DNA of 54,747 nt from an uncultured Clostridia bacterium (GTDB taxonomy: Bacteria; Bacillota; Clostridia; Lachnospirales; Cellulosilyticaceae), in the NCBI GenBank assembly GCA_937921505.1, contig CAKZUB010000001.1, forward strand, positions 1-54,747, in the 5' to 3' direction. The notes under the pieces were generated by a model that was given only the letters and a program-made list of their open reading frames with translations, searched no databases and was not told the origin of the DNA. The position numbers and the translations under genes are program-made. Positions 41,312 through 50,269 of the stretch are shown here, in pieces. Numbering within the stretch: position 1 is the first letter of the stretch; every line of letters begins with the position of its first letter.

Positions 41312-43963
41312 CTAATTATTTACTTCATGATCAAGTATTGACTCTACCTTCCCAATACCGGTTCGTTTTAATGCTATAAGTATATCATTCCTTCTATACT
41401 CAGAGCCGCCTACCACTACTGTATCATGATTACCCTCTGTTTCTTTTTCTTCATCTTCTACATAACCATCTATATATTTCAAAAGATCAAGTCCCTCATC
41501 AAAAAATAAATCAAATAAGTTTTTAAAACTCATTGTTTCTTTCTTAGAAAGTGCTTGTCCATTTAAAACCATTTTAAATAATCTCGCAGCATTTGCTGAT
41601 ATAGGAATTACTATTGGCTGTGAATAGCCATACTCAATTAATTCATTTTTTATCCCATCTAAACACGAAACGATATCATCATCTTTTTCACTATCAAAAC
41701 TATCGATTTTGTTTACTAAAAAGAGAATTTTTGTAGATTTGTTTTCTAAAATTTCCCTTTTTATCTGCTTTAATAAGATTTGATTATCCATGGTTGTGGC
41801 GTGCTCCCCATTAATAATATAGATGATTGTGTCAATGGCGTTTGTTTTCAAGAAATTCATTGTAATATCATGGTGGCTTTTATCCTGTGAATAGTTAGTT
41901 CCTGGTGTATCGTGAACAACCACTACCCCTTTATCAGATCTTATGCCATCCAAGTTGCTCTCTAAAATTACTTTTTCAACCTCGTTATCATTATTCCAGA
42001 CCTCTAATATATTAAGATTAACATTGACCTCATAGACTTTTTTATCCTGCGTATCAACTTTCATACCAATTATAGTATTAAGTCTATCATCATCTGAAAT
42101 TGAGGTGATCTTAGCCGTACACGCTTCATTTTTAGATGGAATATAATCTTTACCTAGTAAGGCATTAATAAATGTTGACTTTCCTGAACTCATAGTTGAA
42201 CAAACAGCTACATTATATCTGGGCAAATCAGAATAAATTTCATTCCATGTCATATTAGCGTGTGCAAACCAAATAGTATCTATAAGATATTTATTACTGC
42301 AACTCAATAATAACATTTCCGCCTCTTTTAAATTATTTTGGCGAACAATCAAATCGATATATTTAATTAATAAATCTTTTATTTTAACATTTATTTTTAA
42401 TCGAGAACAAAATAAATTTATAAACTCATCAGGTACTATACCTTCAAGCAAAGTCCTAAAATAAATAACTTCTAGAAATAATACATAGCGATAATCTCGT
42501 ATTCTATATTTAAAAAAGCTTAATTTAGAGAATTCTTTTTTGCGTATTTTAGAGAATTCTAATTCTATATCTTTTGATTCGATTGATTGAATGTCTCCAG
42601 ATAGTTGAAATTTTTCTTGGTAACTATCTAATATAGCCCCAACAATTTCCGAATGGTCTTTTAAGTCTTCAAGCATATACTTAAATAACCTAGTATATAG
42701 AAATCTATATTTCTTTTGTGCTGTAATGCCAGGATGATTAGACATATTGTACCGTAGCAACTTAAAATTTGTTTTTATAACTTCATCTAAATCATGTTGT
42801 TCTGGAACAATACTTTCACCCTCTAATATTGTTTCAATATTAGGGCTCTTAGTAACATTGAGTTCATGTATTTCTTGCAACTCAGTTATTATATCCGGCT
42901 TATCATTTTGTGAAACACCTTCATATCCTAGTTTACTTGGCATAACAGTTGTATTATTTGATGCCTTATAAGTAACTGTTTTGATTTTTTCACTTGCTAT
43001 ATGTAAAACAGCTTCCCTAATCCTCTCTTTATCTTGAATCTTATACTTTATAATAATACTTTCTATAATCTCATCTATATTTTGGGAAACAGCAACTTCT
43101 TTTGCAATTTTTTTATAAAGAAATTTTCTAATAAAGATAGGTTCTTTTTTTCCAACTTCAATAATAAATCTATGTTTTTTCATTCTTAACAATATTTGCT
43201 CAGTATATATTATTTTTTTTTCTTTCTGTTGAGCAATAACTGGTATTTCTATAACATCCTCAACTACAAAACATAAATTTGATTTTATATATGCTTTTAC
43301 TTTTTTGTAAATGTTAACTTCTGAATATAATATCCATGCTGCACTAATTAAAAACAAATACATTAATATATTAATATATATACTATTGTTAAACCTTACT
43401 TCTAGCAAGTTATTAGGAAAATCTAGTACATATAAATTAATGGATAAGAATGCTGAAACTATTCCTGCCGTTGAGATCATTAAGTTATTATTCGTTACTT
43501 CATTAAACCCTATATGTCTTTTTATCTTTATAAACTGAAAAATTGACCAGAAATATGTTAGCATTGAAACTAAAACTGCTAGTCTAAATGCATTTGGATG
43601 AGCGGTCATATATCCTTCTGGTTTAAGACTCATCTGTAATGCTATTAAAAAAATGAATAGAGGTGCTATCATCCATCTTAACTTAATATATTTAAATACT
43701 TCTGATAAAAAAGTTGTTCCTAGAAACAAACCAATAAACACTCCACTAAAATAAACCGTTTGACTAATAAAATTAAAAACATTACGCATATTGCCGTGTC
43801 TATTTTGAAAAATATAAAATAAACCGTAGATAACTAAGCCAATTCCACCCATCATTAATATATATGGTAAAGCTTTCCACAAAGCTTTTAATAAAAATAT
43901 TAGTAATTGAAACACTAAACATAACACTACTATCGCTATTACAAGTCCAATAATAATTTCCAT
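41312..43963 (-). CDS. Dynamin-like GTPase with N-terminal membrane domain
   Basis: This 883-residue protein starts with six or seven hydrophobic helices (about 3-26, 30-52, 68-90, 97-112, 125-145, 160-185, 195-218), a cytosolic middle region (about 230-570) and a C-terminal dynamin-type GTPase with G1 STMSSGKST (589-597), G3 HDTPGTNYS and G4 NKIDSF. Most bacterial dynamins have their membrane-binding part after the GTPase domain; here the membrane part is at the front. It would anchor the partner GTPase to the membrane. GAGAGG precedes the ATG. It is the first large gene after the WYL regulator. Confidence 0.88.
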   Translation of the reverse strand: MEIIIGLVIAIVVLCLVFQLLIFLLKALWKALPYILMMGGIGLVIYGLFYIFQNRHGNMRNVFNFISQTVYFSGVFIGLFLGTTFLSEVFKYIKLRWMIAPLFIFLIALQMSLKPEGYMTAHPNAFRLAVLVSMLTYFWSIFQFIKIKRHIGFNEVTNNNLMISTAGIVSAFLSINLYVLDFPNNLLEVRFNNSIYINILMYLFLISAAWILYSEVNIYKKVKAYIKSNLCFVVEDVIEIPVIAQQKEKKIIYTEQILLRMKKHRFIIEVGKKEPIFIRKFLYKKIAKEVAVSQNIDEIIESIIIKYKIQDKERIREAVLHIASEKIKTVTYKASNNTTVMPSKLGYEGVSQNDKPDIITELQEIHELNVTKSPNIETILEGESIVPEQHDLDEVIKTNFKLLRYNMSNHPGITAQKKYRFLYTRLFKYMLEDLKDHSEIVGAILDSYQEKFQLSGDIQSIESKDIELEFSKIRKKEFSKLSFFKYRIRDYRYVLFLEVIYFRTLLEGIVPDEFINLFCSRLKINVKIKDLLIKYIDLIVRQNNLKEAEMLLLSCSNKYLIDTIWFAHANMTWNEIYSDLPRYNVAVCSTMSSGKSTFINALLGKDYIPSKNEACTAKITSISDDDRLNTIIGMKVDTQDKKVYEVNVNLNILEVWNNDNEVEKVILESNLDGIRSDKGVVVVHDTPGTNYSQDKSHHDITMNFLKTNAIDTIIYIINGEHATTMDNQILLKQIKREILENKSTKILFLVNKIDSFDSEKDDDIVSCLDGIKNELIEYGYSQPIVIPISANAARLFKMVLNGQALSKKETMSFKNLFDLFFDEGLDLLKYIDGYVEDEEKETEGNHDTVVVGGSEYRRNDILIALKRTGIGKVESILDHEVNN

Positions 43964-44013
43964 ATATTACAGCATTCCTCTCTGTCAAACTATAGTAAAA
44001 CTATCCCATCTGC

Positions 44014-44094
44014 TTAGTTTCTCAACCACATATCAAATTGAATATTTTTTTCTATAAGATTCATTCGTTCTCTTTGGTCTATAATATGTATCAT
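44014..44094 (-). CDS. Possible 26-residue peptide between WYL and dynamin genes
   Basis: The frame reads MIHIIDQRERMNLIEKNI and ends DMWLRN; GGAG precedes its ATG by 7 bp. It occupies most of the 153 bp gap. It may be a small regulatory peptide or chance. Confidence 0.3.
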   Translation of the reverse strand: MIHIIDQRERMNLIEKNIQFDMWLRN

Positions 44095-44116
44095 TTCTGC
44101 TCCATATAAAAGAGTT

Positions 44117-45088
44117 TTACTCCTTATATAAACTATAGATTTCTTCTGCTAATTCTTTTATACTCTTTACTATATGAAGTGGCTCCAAAACCTTAATATA
44201 CTTACCTTGACTTAATAGCCACATGATAACGCCTTTTCCAAAGACCTCTGCCTGAATAATAAACTTACCTTCACTTCTTCTAATAATCTTTGCTGTTGGT
44301 AGTTTATCAAGTATTGCCTCTACGGACTTTCCTGTAAATTCAAACTTAATCTTGGTAAGCTCTCCTGCATACATGAATTGAACTCTTTTTTTAAATTCAC
44401 CTTCTTCAAATCTGTATTTGTTTGGTATATAAAACTTCTCGTTATTCTTTTTATACTCATGTATTCTATCCATTCTAAATACCGTTGGGGAATCAAAATC
44501 ATCAATGTATGCAATAAGATAAAAATAGTATTCTGAAAAAGTAATAGCCACTGGCTTAACAATCCTATTCACGCTAGTACTATCAGTCCTTCTGTATTGA
44601 ATTGAGGTGATTTCATTATTTCTAATACACTCACTTAAATCCCATATCTTTGATAAAAGCAAAGAATTATGCTGTAGTGGCACGTAGCTTAGTAATTCAT
44701 TGCCTACTATTTCCTTTATGTGACTTCTTTGCTCAAGAGTGGCCTGTCCTAATAATATTTGCGTGAGATAGTCAACTTCTTCTTTGCAAAAAGCTCTGCT
44801 TTCAATTAATATTTTAATAAGCGCAAGCAGAGCTTCTCTCCCTAATATGTTCTCTTTTTTTTCTAAACAATAGCCTTTTTTATCTCTTTTATAAATAATA
44901 GTATTAGTACCTATAAGCTCTTCATTATCATGAAAAAACGACTTTATATCTTGTAAATCCCTTTCTACACTTTTTTCATTAACCTGAAAAATTCTAGCAA
45001 ATTCTTTTTTATTTACAATTTCACCGCTGATTAGTTTAGAATATATTTTTAAAACTCTATATACTTTATGATCTTTTATTTTATTCAT
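44117..45088 (-). CDS. WYL-domain transcriptional regulator
   Basis: This 323-residue protein has an N-terminal DeoR/HTH_11-type winged helix (about 1-75; NKKEFARIFQVNEKSVERDLQ), a middle WYL domain (about 155-235; SIQYRRTDS, ITFSEYYFYLIAY, FRMDRIH) and a C-terminal WCX region. WYL proteins often sit at the head of defence gene clusters, binding nucleic acid or nucleotide ligands and controlling expression. GGTGG precedes its ATG, and a palindrome overlies the promoter region, so autoregulation is likely. It is transcribed with, or just ahead of, the GTPase/ATPase/toxin genes. Confidence 0.9.
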   Translation of the reverse strand: MNKIKDHKVYRVLKIYSKLISGEIVNKKEFARIFQVNEKSVERDLQDIKSFFHDNEELIGTNTIIYKRDKKGYCLEKKENILGREALLALIKILIESRAFCKEEVDYLTQILLGQATLEQRSHIKEIVGNELLSYVPLQHNSLLLSKIWDLSECIRNNEITSIQYRRTDSTSVNRIVKPVAITFSEYYFYLIAYIDDFDSPTVFRMDRIHEYKKNNEKFYIPNKYRFEEGEFKKRVQFMYAGELTKIKFEFTGKSVEAILDKLPTAKIIRRSEGKFIIQAEVFGKGVIMWLLSQGKYIKVLEPLHIVKSIKELAEEIYSLYKE

Positions 45089-45110
45089 TCTGCCACCACC
45101 ATCTACCTTT

Positions 45111-45143
45111 ATTATATCTATTTAGCTAGACATATACTGTCTA
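45111..45143 (-). promoter_or_regulatory. WYL-gene promoter with palindromic operator candidate
   Basis: TATAAT lies at 45111-45116 (minus strand). A 6-5-6 inverted repeat TAGACA-tatac-TGTCTA (45127-45143) lies over the -35 position, which has no good consensus. The remainder of 45089-45359 holds no gene. Confidence 0.5.
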
Positions 45144-45359
45144 TATGAAAAACTTTTAACAATCATTATCCTTTTATTACAATTATAGACTAAATTTTTA
45201 TTACTTCCTACTTCTTTATCATCTTTTATATTATTCTTCTATAAATTCTCTGCTTGCAAAACTATCGAGTCAATAATTACAGGAGAAAATCTTAAGGTAC
45301 CAGAAGCCATATGATCATTACATTAATAGTATTCTGGAGTAATTATGATTACTCTTATA

Positions 45360-45419
45360 AGAGCTAAAAAGAAAACAGGCACGCTAGATATCTAATGTGC
45401 CTGTTTTCTTTTTAGCTCT
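45360..45419. terminator. Long perfect-stem terminator
   Basis: Arms 45360-45382 and 45397-45419 are perfect 23 bp complements (start AGAGCTAAAAAG, end ACAGGCAC) with a 14-nt loop. T/A-rich stem bases make it work in both directions; it separates the HD gene from the WYL operon. Confidence 0.85.
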
Positions 45420-45436
45420 AGGGCATCTACTTAATT

Positions 45437-45925
45437 TTAATTATCATTTCCAAAAACCTCATCAACTAACTTTGAATATTCCTGGTAGGCCGCATAGGCA
45501 CTCATGCTTGCCAAGCTGTTCCTTAAACCTTTGTAGTACCAACCTATCTTTGCTTTATCCTTAACATTAAATCTGTTCCAAAAACTTTCTCCAATCTCTT
45601 TATAATCCCTAGAAATAGCTCGCATATTACTAAGTTTGTCACCTAATGCAACAATTTTAGTATATTCACTGGCTTTTGTGGCTAAAAATTCTATTATATG
45701 ACTTTTGCGTTCTTCACATGTTTTGATTTCATCTTCACTCTCTGTGGCTACAAGCATTTCTACCTTTTCACCTAATTCACGGTTAATCTCTTCAAATGTT
45801 ACCCTCTCGCAATCTTCCACTGTATCATGCAATAAGTTCTTCATTATGTGTCATCATGGATACGATAATCGGAGATTCCATTGGATGGAGAATATACGGT
45901 GTAGTAGTTCCTTTACCTATAAATT
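45437..45925 (-). pseudogene. MESH1-like HD phosphohydrolase, truncated and frameshifted
   Basis: The ORF from 45844 reads LLHDTVEDC, an HD motif, and ALGDKLSNMRA, as in MESH1/SpoT-like ppGpp hydrolases. Upstream in another frame lies GTTTPYILHPMESPIIVSMM, the expected preceding HD-domain segment. A small deletion with frameshift lies at about 45838, and the first 25-30 codons of the family are absent, so the first metal-binding His is missing. It is a remnant. Confidence 0.7.
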
Positions 45926-46003
45926 TTAATTTACATTCTATTAACTTATTCTACTTCTTTTAATAATCCACCTATCCTTTAGTTATTTATGAACACATTA
46001 CAC

Positions 46004-46026
46004 TAAAAAAATCCCCTATCAGGGGA
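46004..46026 (-). terminator. Terminator after the broken AlbA_2 copy
   Basis: Minus strand CCCCT-gat-AGGGG (arms 46021-46025, 46013-46017) then ATTTTTTT. Same position as the terminator at 24.4 kb but different stem sequence. Confidence 0.75.
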
Positions 46027-46059
46027 ATTTCCTTATATACTGTTTTTGAGCTTTCAAAA

Positions 46060-46430
46060 TTACTTTAAAATATATTTTGTTACCCTGCTTAATCCTTATT
46101 TTTCAAGAATATCATCTTTAACCATACTCTTTAAAATATCATTGGTTCTGGATTTAGATAAGCTCAGCACTTGCATAGCTTGTGAAATACTAATTGTTTT
46201 ATTTTCCTGTAAGTAAGATAATATTTTTTGTATATATAAATCCTCATTTGATTTTACGTCCGATTTTCTATAGAGAATAAACTTTACAAACATACCCGAT
46301 TCAATAATATCTGGCTTCTTTAGGCCTTTATTCTCGCATAGCTAAATAATTCGCTGCACGCCTCTTCCTCATTGTTCTACTATCTTGGCCTCCCTAAAAA
46401 TTCTTACAATGACCTTATTTCTTATTTCTC
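46060..46430 (-). pseudogene. AlbA_2/HATPase gene 3' part with nonsense codons
   Basis: The minus strand encodes residues matching the last 135 positions of the 24.5 kb protein, from IRNKV through KSDVKSNEDLY and the winged helix to TKYILK. Three in-frame stops replace Trp in VEQWGRG, Gln in RIIQLC and Gln in LEKQGLS. Only one KSDA-like unit (KSDV) is present. Its upstream end is fused into the 3' end of the DUF1801 gene. Confidence 0.88.
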
Positions 46431-46804
46431 ACTTTACCCTCTGCTTGTTTTATATTCTCAGCAACTCTAAATTTAACAATCCTGCTTATTAATTCATAAG
46501 GCAGCGGCTTATCTATCGGAAATTGAACTGACCCTTTTGCTCCTTTATATTGTGCTAATTCATGTTTAAATGCCTCAATGCCGCTAGGCGCTGGATAAAA
46601 CCCTATATGATTTTTAAAAACAGCAAAATGCACCAAATTTTTATGCAGTACAAAAGTGGGCATTTGATAACTGATTTTTTCCGATGCCTCTGGTGCTGCC
46701 TCTTTTATAACCTGCCTTAAAGTTTTAAGTATTTCCTGAACTTCCTCTGGAAAGTGTAAAATATAGTCATCAATTGATTGATAAGTTACTTTGTTTTCTT
46801 CCAC
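46415..46804 (-). CDS. DUF1801-family protein
   Basis: This 129-residue protein matches the DUF1801 (YdhG-like, PF08818) pattern: SIDDYILHFPEEVQEILKTLR, EKISYQMPTFVL, NHIGFYPAPSGIEAF and GSVQFPIDKPLP. Function is not known; some members are linked to iron or metal handling. The last residues VRNKK are not native: they come from the fused AlbA_2 fragment, whose reading gives a new stop. The fold should be complete, as the family ends near this point. Confidence 0.88.
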   Translation of the reverse strand: MEENKVTYQSIDDYILHFPEEVQEILKTLRQVIKEAAPEASEKISYQMPTFVLHKNLVHFAVFKNHIGFYPAPSGIEAFKHELAQYKGAKGSVQFPIDKPLPYELISRIVKFRVAENIKQAEGKVRNKK

Positions 46805-46887
46805 AATTTCACCTCTTTGCTATTATCTTTAATTTATAAAATAATTTTCTATGAACACAATATTTTATTTTCCTGTTTTTCTCTAAC

Positions 46888-47041
46888 CTAATCAACCGAT
46901 AATGCCCATAAATATAGCGAGGCAACTGAGCCATAAGGTGAATAACGTTTGCGGTAAACTTCGAACTTCTCTTTTGGGAGTTCTTTAAGGTTATATACCC
47001 ACAAGCTTTACATCAGCAATACTTTCTGGCGTGATTTCTCC
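46888..47041 (-). pseudogene. DNA glycosylase fragment with internal deletion
   Basis: 46888-46998 encodes YNLKELPKEKFEVYRKRYSP through to the stop, as in the glycosylase at 50.3 kb. 47018-47041 matches the segment for GEVTPESI about 290 bp further upstream in the gene. The middle, with the helix-hairpin-helix and catalytic Asp, is missing. Confidence 0.8.
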
Positions 47042-47144
47042 ATTTTGGTTGGCTTTTATGCTATAATTTTTTTATCACACGTGGGATGTTTGACTGAATA
47101 TGCATTGTAGCTATAAGCATAGTATACGAGGAGGTTTTTATGAT

Positions 47145-48269
47145 ATGAAAAATACACAGTGTACAAAACTACTACAGGATACTCTTGAACAATTGGTTGA
47201 CCTAAAAGGCATTCGCCATGCGATTTTCTCAGTAGAAAGTCTGGACGGATCATTCAAATGGGCTGATGCTAAAGGCATTGCACAATCTGATGGGACACCT
47301 ATGGACGTCGATACCCCTTTTTGGATTGCAAGTATAACAAAGTTATTCATTGCTTCAACTATTCTAAAGCTCCATGAATCCCACAGACTCTCTATTGATG
47401 ACTTCATTATAGCGTATCTGCCAGAGGATATGCTAAGAGGCGTTCACGTAGTTAAAGGTGTGGATTACTACGATCAGTTAACTATCCGGCACCTGCTTAG
47501 TCATTCCTCAGGCATTCCAGATTATTTAGAGATAAAGTCAGACAACAAGAAAACAATTATAGATGAAATACTAGAAGGCGATGACAAGGCTTGGACTACT
47601 AACGATGTGCTTCAAATTGTCCGCAAAGCACAAAAACCTTTATTCGAACCACAGCCTCTGACCAACTCAAACTATCGCGTGCGTTATTCTGATACAAATT
47701 TTCAAATTTTAATTGCTATTATAGAAACTATAACGCATCAAAGTATAGAGGTTGCTTTTGAGGACTATTTGTTTAAGCCTTTAAACTTAACCAACACTTT
47801 TCATCCAGGAAGTACGCCTCTTACCGTATCAAAACCCGCTGCTGCCGTCTGGATCCAGGATACTGTATTTGACAACAAACCCCTTGGCATCCGATCTTTT
47901 GGTGATCTTAACAGCACTTTAGCGGACTTAACTGCGTTTATGAGAGCTCTTATAACGGGCCAAGTATTTGAAAACAAGGAAACTTTAGATATGATGTGTG
48001 GCATGTGGCAGACCTTCAATTTTGGATTTAGTCTGTTGGCTCCTGGATGGCCCATACAGTATGGACTTGGCATGATGCGCTTTAAAATGCCACGTTTTCT
48101 GACGCCATTTAGCCCTATCCCTGATTTAATTGGGCACACTGGCGCTACTGGCTCATGGCTCTTTTATTGTGCTGAACTAGAATTGATTTTTGCAGGAACA
48201 CTCAGCCAAGTAACGGCTGCACCAGTCCCCTTTAAAGTCATACCTAAATTATTAAAAGCATTTAAGTGA
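47145..48269 (+). CDS. Serine beta-lactamase-family hydrolase
   Basis: This 374-residue protein belongs to the class C beta-lactamase/esterase family: catalytic SITK (Ser63, Lys66), Tyr-Ser-Asp in RYSDTN at the second motif, and HTG in IGHTGATG as the third. It has no signal peptide, so it is probably a cytosolic esterase or peptidase rather than a secreted antibiotic-degrading enzyme. I start at 47145, the ATG 10 bp after GAGGAGG; the open frame extends 15 codons upstream. It is one of few plus-strand genes in the island. A repeat hairpin follows. Confidence 0.88.
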   Translation: MKNTQCTKLLQDTLEQLVDLKGIRHAIFSVESLDGSFKWADAKGIAQSDGTPMDVDTPFWIASITKLFIASTILKLHESHRLSIDDFIIAYLPEDMLRGVHVVKGVDYYDQLTIRHLLSHSSGIPDYLEIKSDNKKTIIDEILEGDDKAWTTNDVLQIVRKAQKPLFEPQPLTNSNYRVRYSDTNFQILIAIIETITHQSIEVAFEDYLFKPLNLTNTFHPGSTPLTVSKPAAAVWIQDTVFDNKPLGIRSFGDLNSTLADLTAFMRALITGQVFENKETLDMMCGMWQTFNFGFSLLAPGWPIQYGLGMMRFKMPRFLTPFSPIPDLIGHTGATGSWLFYCAELELIFAGTLSQVTAAPVPFKVIPKLLKAFK

Positions 48270-48273
48270 CGGT

Positions 48274-48334
48274 AATAAATATAAAGAAAGTCTTAGTATG
48301 CTAACCCTAAGACTCCCTGAATGTTTTATATTTG
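48274..48334. repeat. 61-bp dispersed repeat, copy 1
   Basis: It matches 52220-52280 over 61 bp with about seven differences, and includes an inverted repeat AGTCTTAG/CTAAGACT (48289-48296, 48307-48314) that could end the hydrolase mRNA. Confidence 0.8.
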
Positions 48335-48353
48335 TGAGTTATAGCTATTTTCC

Positions 48354-48545
48354 GCTTGGCACAGGTCCATATGCCTTCAAACATCTCCTCAAAAGCCATA
48401 TCCTGAAAGCTTAACTCAAGCACTTCTTGTCCTATATGCTCACTTGCAAGCTTGTTCCATTACTGTGATCTTATATCCTAGTTTTTCAAAGTATAAGCTA
48501 TCCCTCCCAGAACCACATCCAGCATCTAGTATATGTGCTTCCGCC
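48354..48545 (-). pseudogene. Methyltransferase N-terminal half, with deletions
   Basis: The minus strand matches residues about 38-105 of the full methyltransferases, including the LDAGCGSGRDSLYF segment, but with deletions near CKLASEY and no C-terminus. The frame is broken. Confidence 0.75.
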
Positions 48546-48595
48546 AACCAATAACATTTGTTTTATAGCCTTATAAATACCTCTATCGCTCTCTT

Positions 48596-48953
48596 TTATA
48601 GAGTGTCTTCACTAGTCGTACTAACATAAAGCTCCCTAATTCTGTCAAGCAATTCTTCTAGGGTAACTGCTCTGATCTCAATATTCTTTAGATCAGGTTG
48701 ATCATTGATGATTTTTTCAAGAAATTGGTTAATGTCTTCATTAATTTCATCCTGAACCTCAACTCTACTTATAGGGGATATGTTAATGAGTAACCTAAAA
48801 ATATCGTTCTTGTGCTTTTTTACAGTTTTGGAATCAATCCGCTCGCCTGCTTCAACCCTTTCTGATAAATCTAACCAAGCCTTTATTTTGAAAAGCATAT
48901 TGTCCTGTGGAGTCACTAAAATAATCTTTAAATTTCTCTATCCCGTATACCAT
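48596..48953 (-). pseudogene. AbiEii-like nucleotidyltransferase with deleted catalytic core
   Basis: The gene begins MVYGIEKFKDYFSDSTGQYA at 48953, overlapping the regulator stop by 16 bp, then switches frame to a tail with KIKAWLDLSERVEAG and DSKTVKKHKNDIFRLL. Relatives I recall have the GG-x-DxD nucleotidyltransferase core between these parts, so about 150 codons are lost. The remaining ORF (48596-48916, 106 codons) cannot be a nucleotidyltransferase. The upstream regulator gene is intact. Confidence 0.6.
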
Positions 48954-49924
48954 GTTTCACCCTTTAACCTCTCCTCCAGTGCCTGTTCGACTCTCTCATC
49001 ATTAATTTCTTTTAAAGATAACGCCAAAGATGCAAGATCCACCTGTTTTTCTTTGCTTAATAGCATTGGATTATATGCCCACACCTGGATCTCTGTTAGT
49101 TTTTCATCTGCAATCTGGTCCCTGTCTTTTATAAGATATGGATCAATACTTTTTAGTCTTTCTTTTGAAATAGCTCTAACAGGATTCTGGGGCGGATTCA
49201 TCATAGAAATCATCGAAAGTGCCTCTAACCCTGCCGACAGAACATCTTCTATTTTTTTCCTTGTAAATACTGTCTTGATCACTGGATTTTTTAGATATTG
49301 ACTACCTTGAGTATAGTACAATGGGTCGCCGATCTTTTTATATTTTTTACTTCTTCCTGTTTTTCCACCTATTTCATAAGTCACAAGCCCCACGTCATAC
49401 AAGTCATTTAAACTTCGAGAAGCTGTCATATTTGACGTATTTAAAACTGCTGCTAGTTCTGTGGCACAGATGTTCATATCTTTATTGTATAGCAAATATA
49501 AGAAAACCAGCTGCGTAGACGCAGAAAATGTCATTACCCTTTTCACCTGTTTTTCCACAGTATTTTTTAAGTCCAACCCCAAAAAAGGTAAATACATCTG
49601 TCCATCTTCTACCACAAAGGGTATGCGATTTTCAATTAAACTTTTTCTTCGAAACCAGGAAATAGACTTATACATCAATATTAACTGGTCATCAACTGTT
49701 TTGTTAATCACTTTCATGTGTTTTTTTATAACATCGATTCCCGGAGACTCCTGCAAAATCTCTATGAGTATACAATGCTGTCCTAATATTTCAGCTTGAT
49801 AGAAATCATACTGCTTAAGTAAAAATAAAGAAAGTTTTTTCTTCCCTTCCCAAAATTGGATGCTTATATTTTCATCAATATTTTCTTTTAAATAAATTTC
49901 AAGAGCACCTTGCAAAATCATCAC
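48938..49924 (-). CDS. AbiEi-like winged-helix regulator/antitoxin
   Basis: This 328-residue protein has a MarR-like winged helix in the centre (about 145-205; ICATELAAVLNTSNMTASRSLNDLYDVGLV) and helical flanks. It precedes a nucleotidyltransferase gene in an overlapping pair, the layout of AbiE-type type IV toxin-antitoxin systems, where the first gene is repressor and antitoxin. AGAGGTG precedes two adjacent ATG codons at 49924 and 49921. Inverted AT-rich repeats upstream may be its operator. With the toxin gene broken, it is a solo antitoxin. It could instead be a plain MarR-type regulator. Confidence 0.7.
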   Translation of the reverse strand: MMILQGALEIYLKENIDENISIQFWEGKKKLSLFLLKQYDFYQAEILGQHCILIEILQESPGIDVIKKHMKVINKTVDDQLILMYKSISWFRRKSLIENRIPFVVEDGQMYLPFLGLDLKNTVEKQVKRVMTFSASTQLVFLYLLYNKDMNICATELAAVLNTSNMTASRSLNDLYDVGLVTYEIGGKTGRSKKYKKIGDPLYYTQGSQYLKNPVIKTVFTRKKIEDVLSAGLEALSMISMMNPPQNPVRAISKERLKSIDPYLIKDRDQIADEKLTEIQVWAYNPMLLSKEKQVDLASLALSLKEINDERVEQALEERLKGETWYTG

Positions 49925-49927
49925 CTC

Positions 49928-50000
49928 TTTAATATAACTTAATATGTTTTAAATATAACAGTATCTATGTTTTATTTCAATTCATTTTTGTTATATTAAA
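49928..50000. promoter_or_regulatory. Candidate operator repeats of the AbiEi-like gene
   Basis: TTTAATATAAC at 49928-49938, TTTTAAATATAAC at 49947-49959, and the inverse GTTATATTAAA at 49990-50000 lie just upstream of the gene start. AT-rich composition raises the chance background. Confidence 0.4.
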
Positions 50001-50051
50001 GTTTTAACTAAATTTTAGCTTTTTATACCGTACCTGTAAGTTCTATATATT

Positions 50052-50225
50052 CGGCGGCACATCCCCCATTATCCACATTCTCTCCACTTTAAATCCTAAA
50101 TCTGTGAATATTGACTCTGCTTTTTGCTCTGTAAGTTCACAAAAATAGCGCCCATTACGTTCTCTTTCAAAATTACTGTATTTAAAACGCCGTCCACCTT
50201 TAAAGCCTTTTTAAGCTTGTCTATT
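50052..50225 (-). pseudogene. Methyltransferase fragment, end missing
   Basis: It matches the part of the full gene coding for the C-terminal half (LKVGG to KVE) but lacks the last 20 residues and has small deletions. It lies just before the glycosylase stop. Confidence 0.75.
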
Positions 50226-50269
50226 AGACAGACAAGTCTTTCTCCTATAAGATCCCTCTAGCTGCCAAC

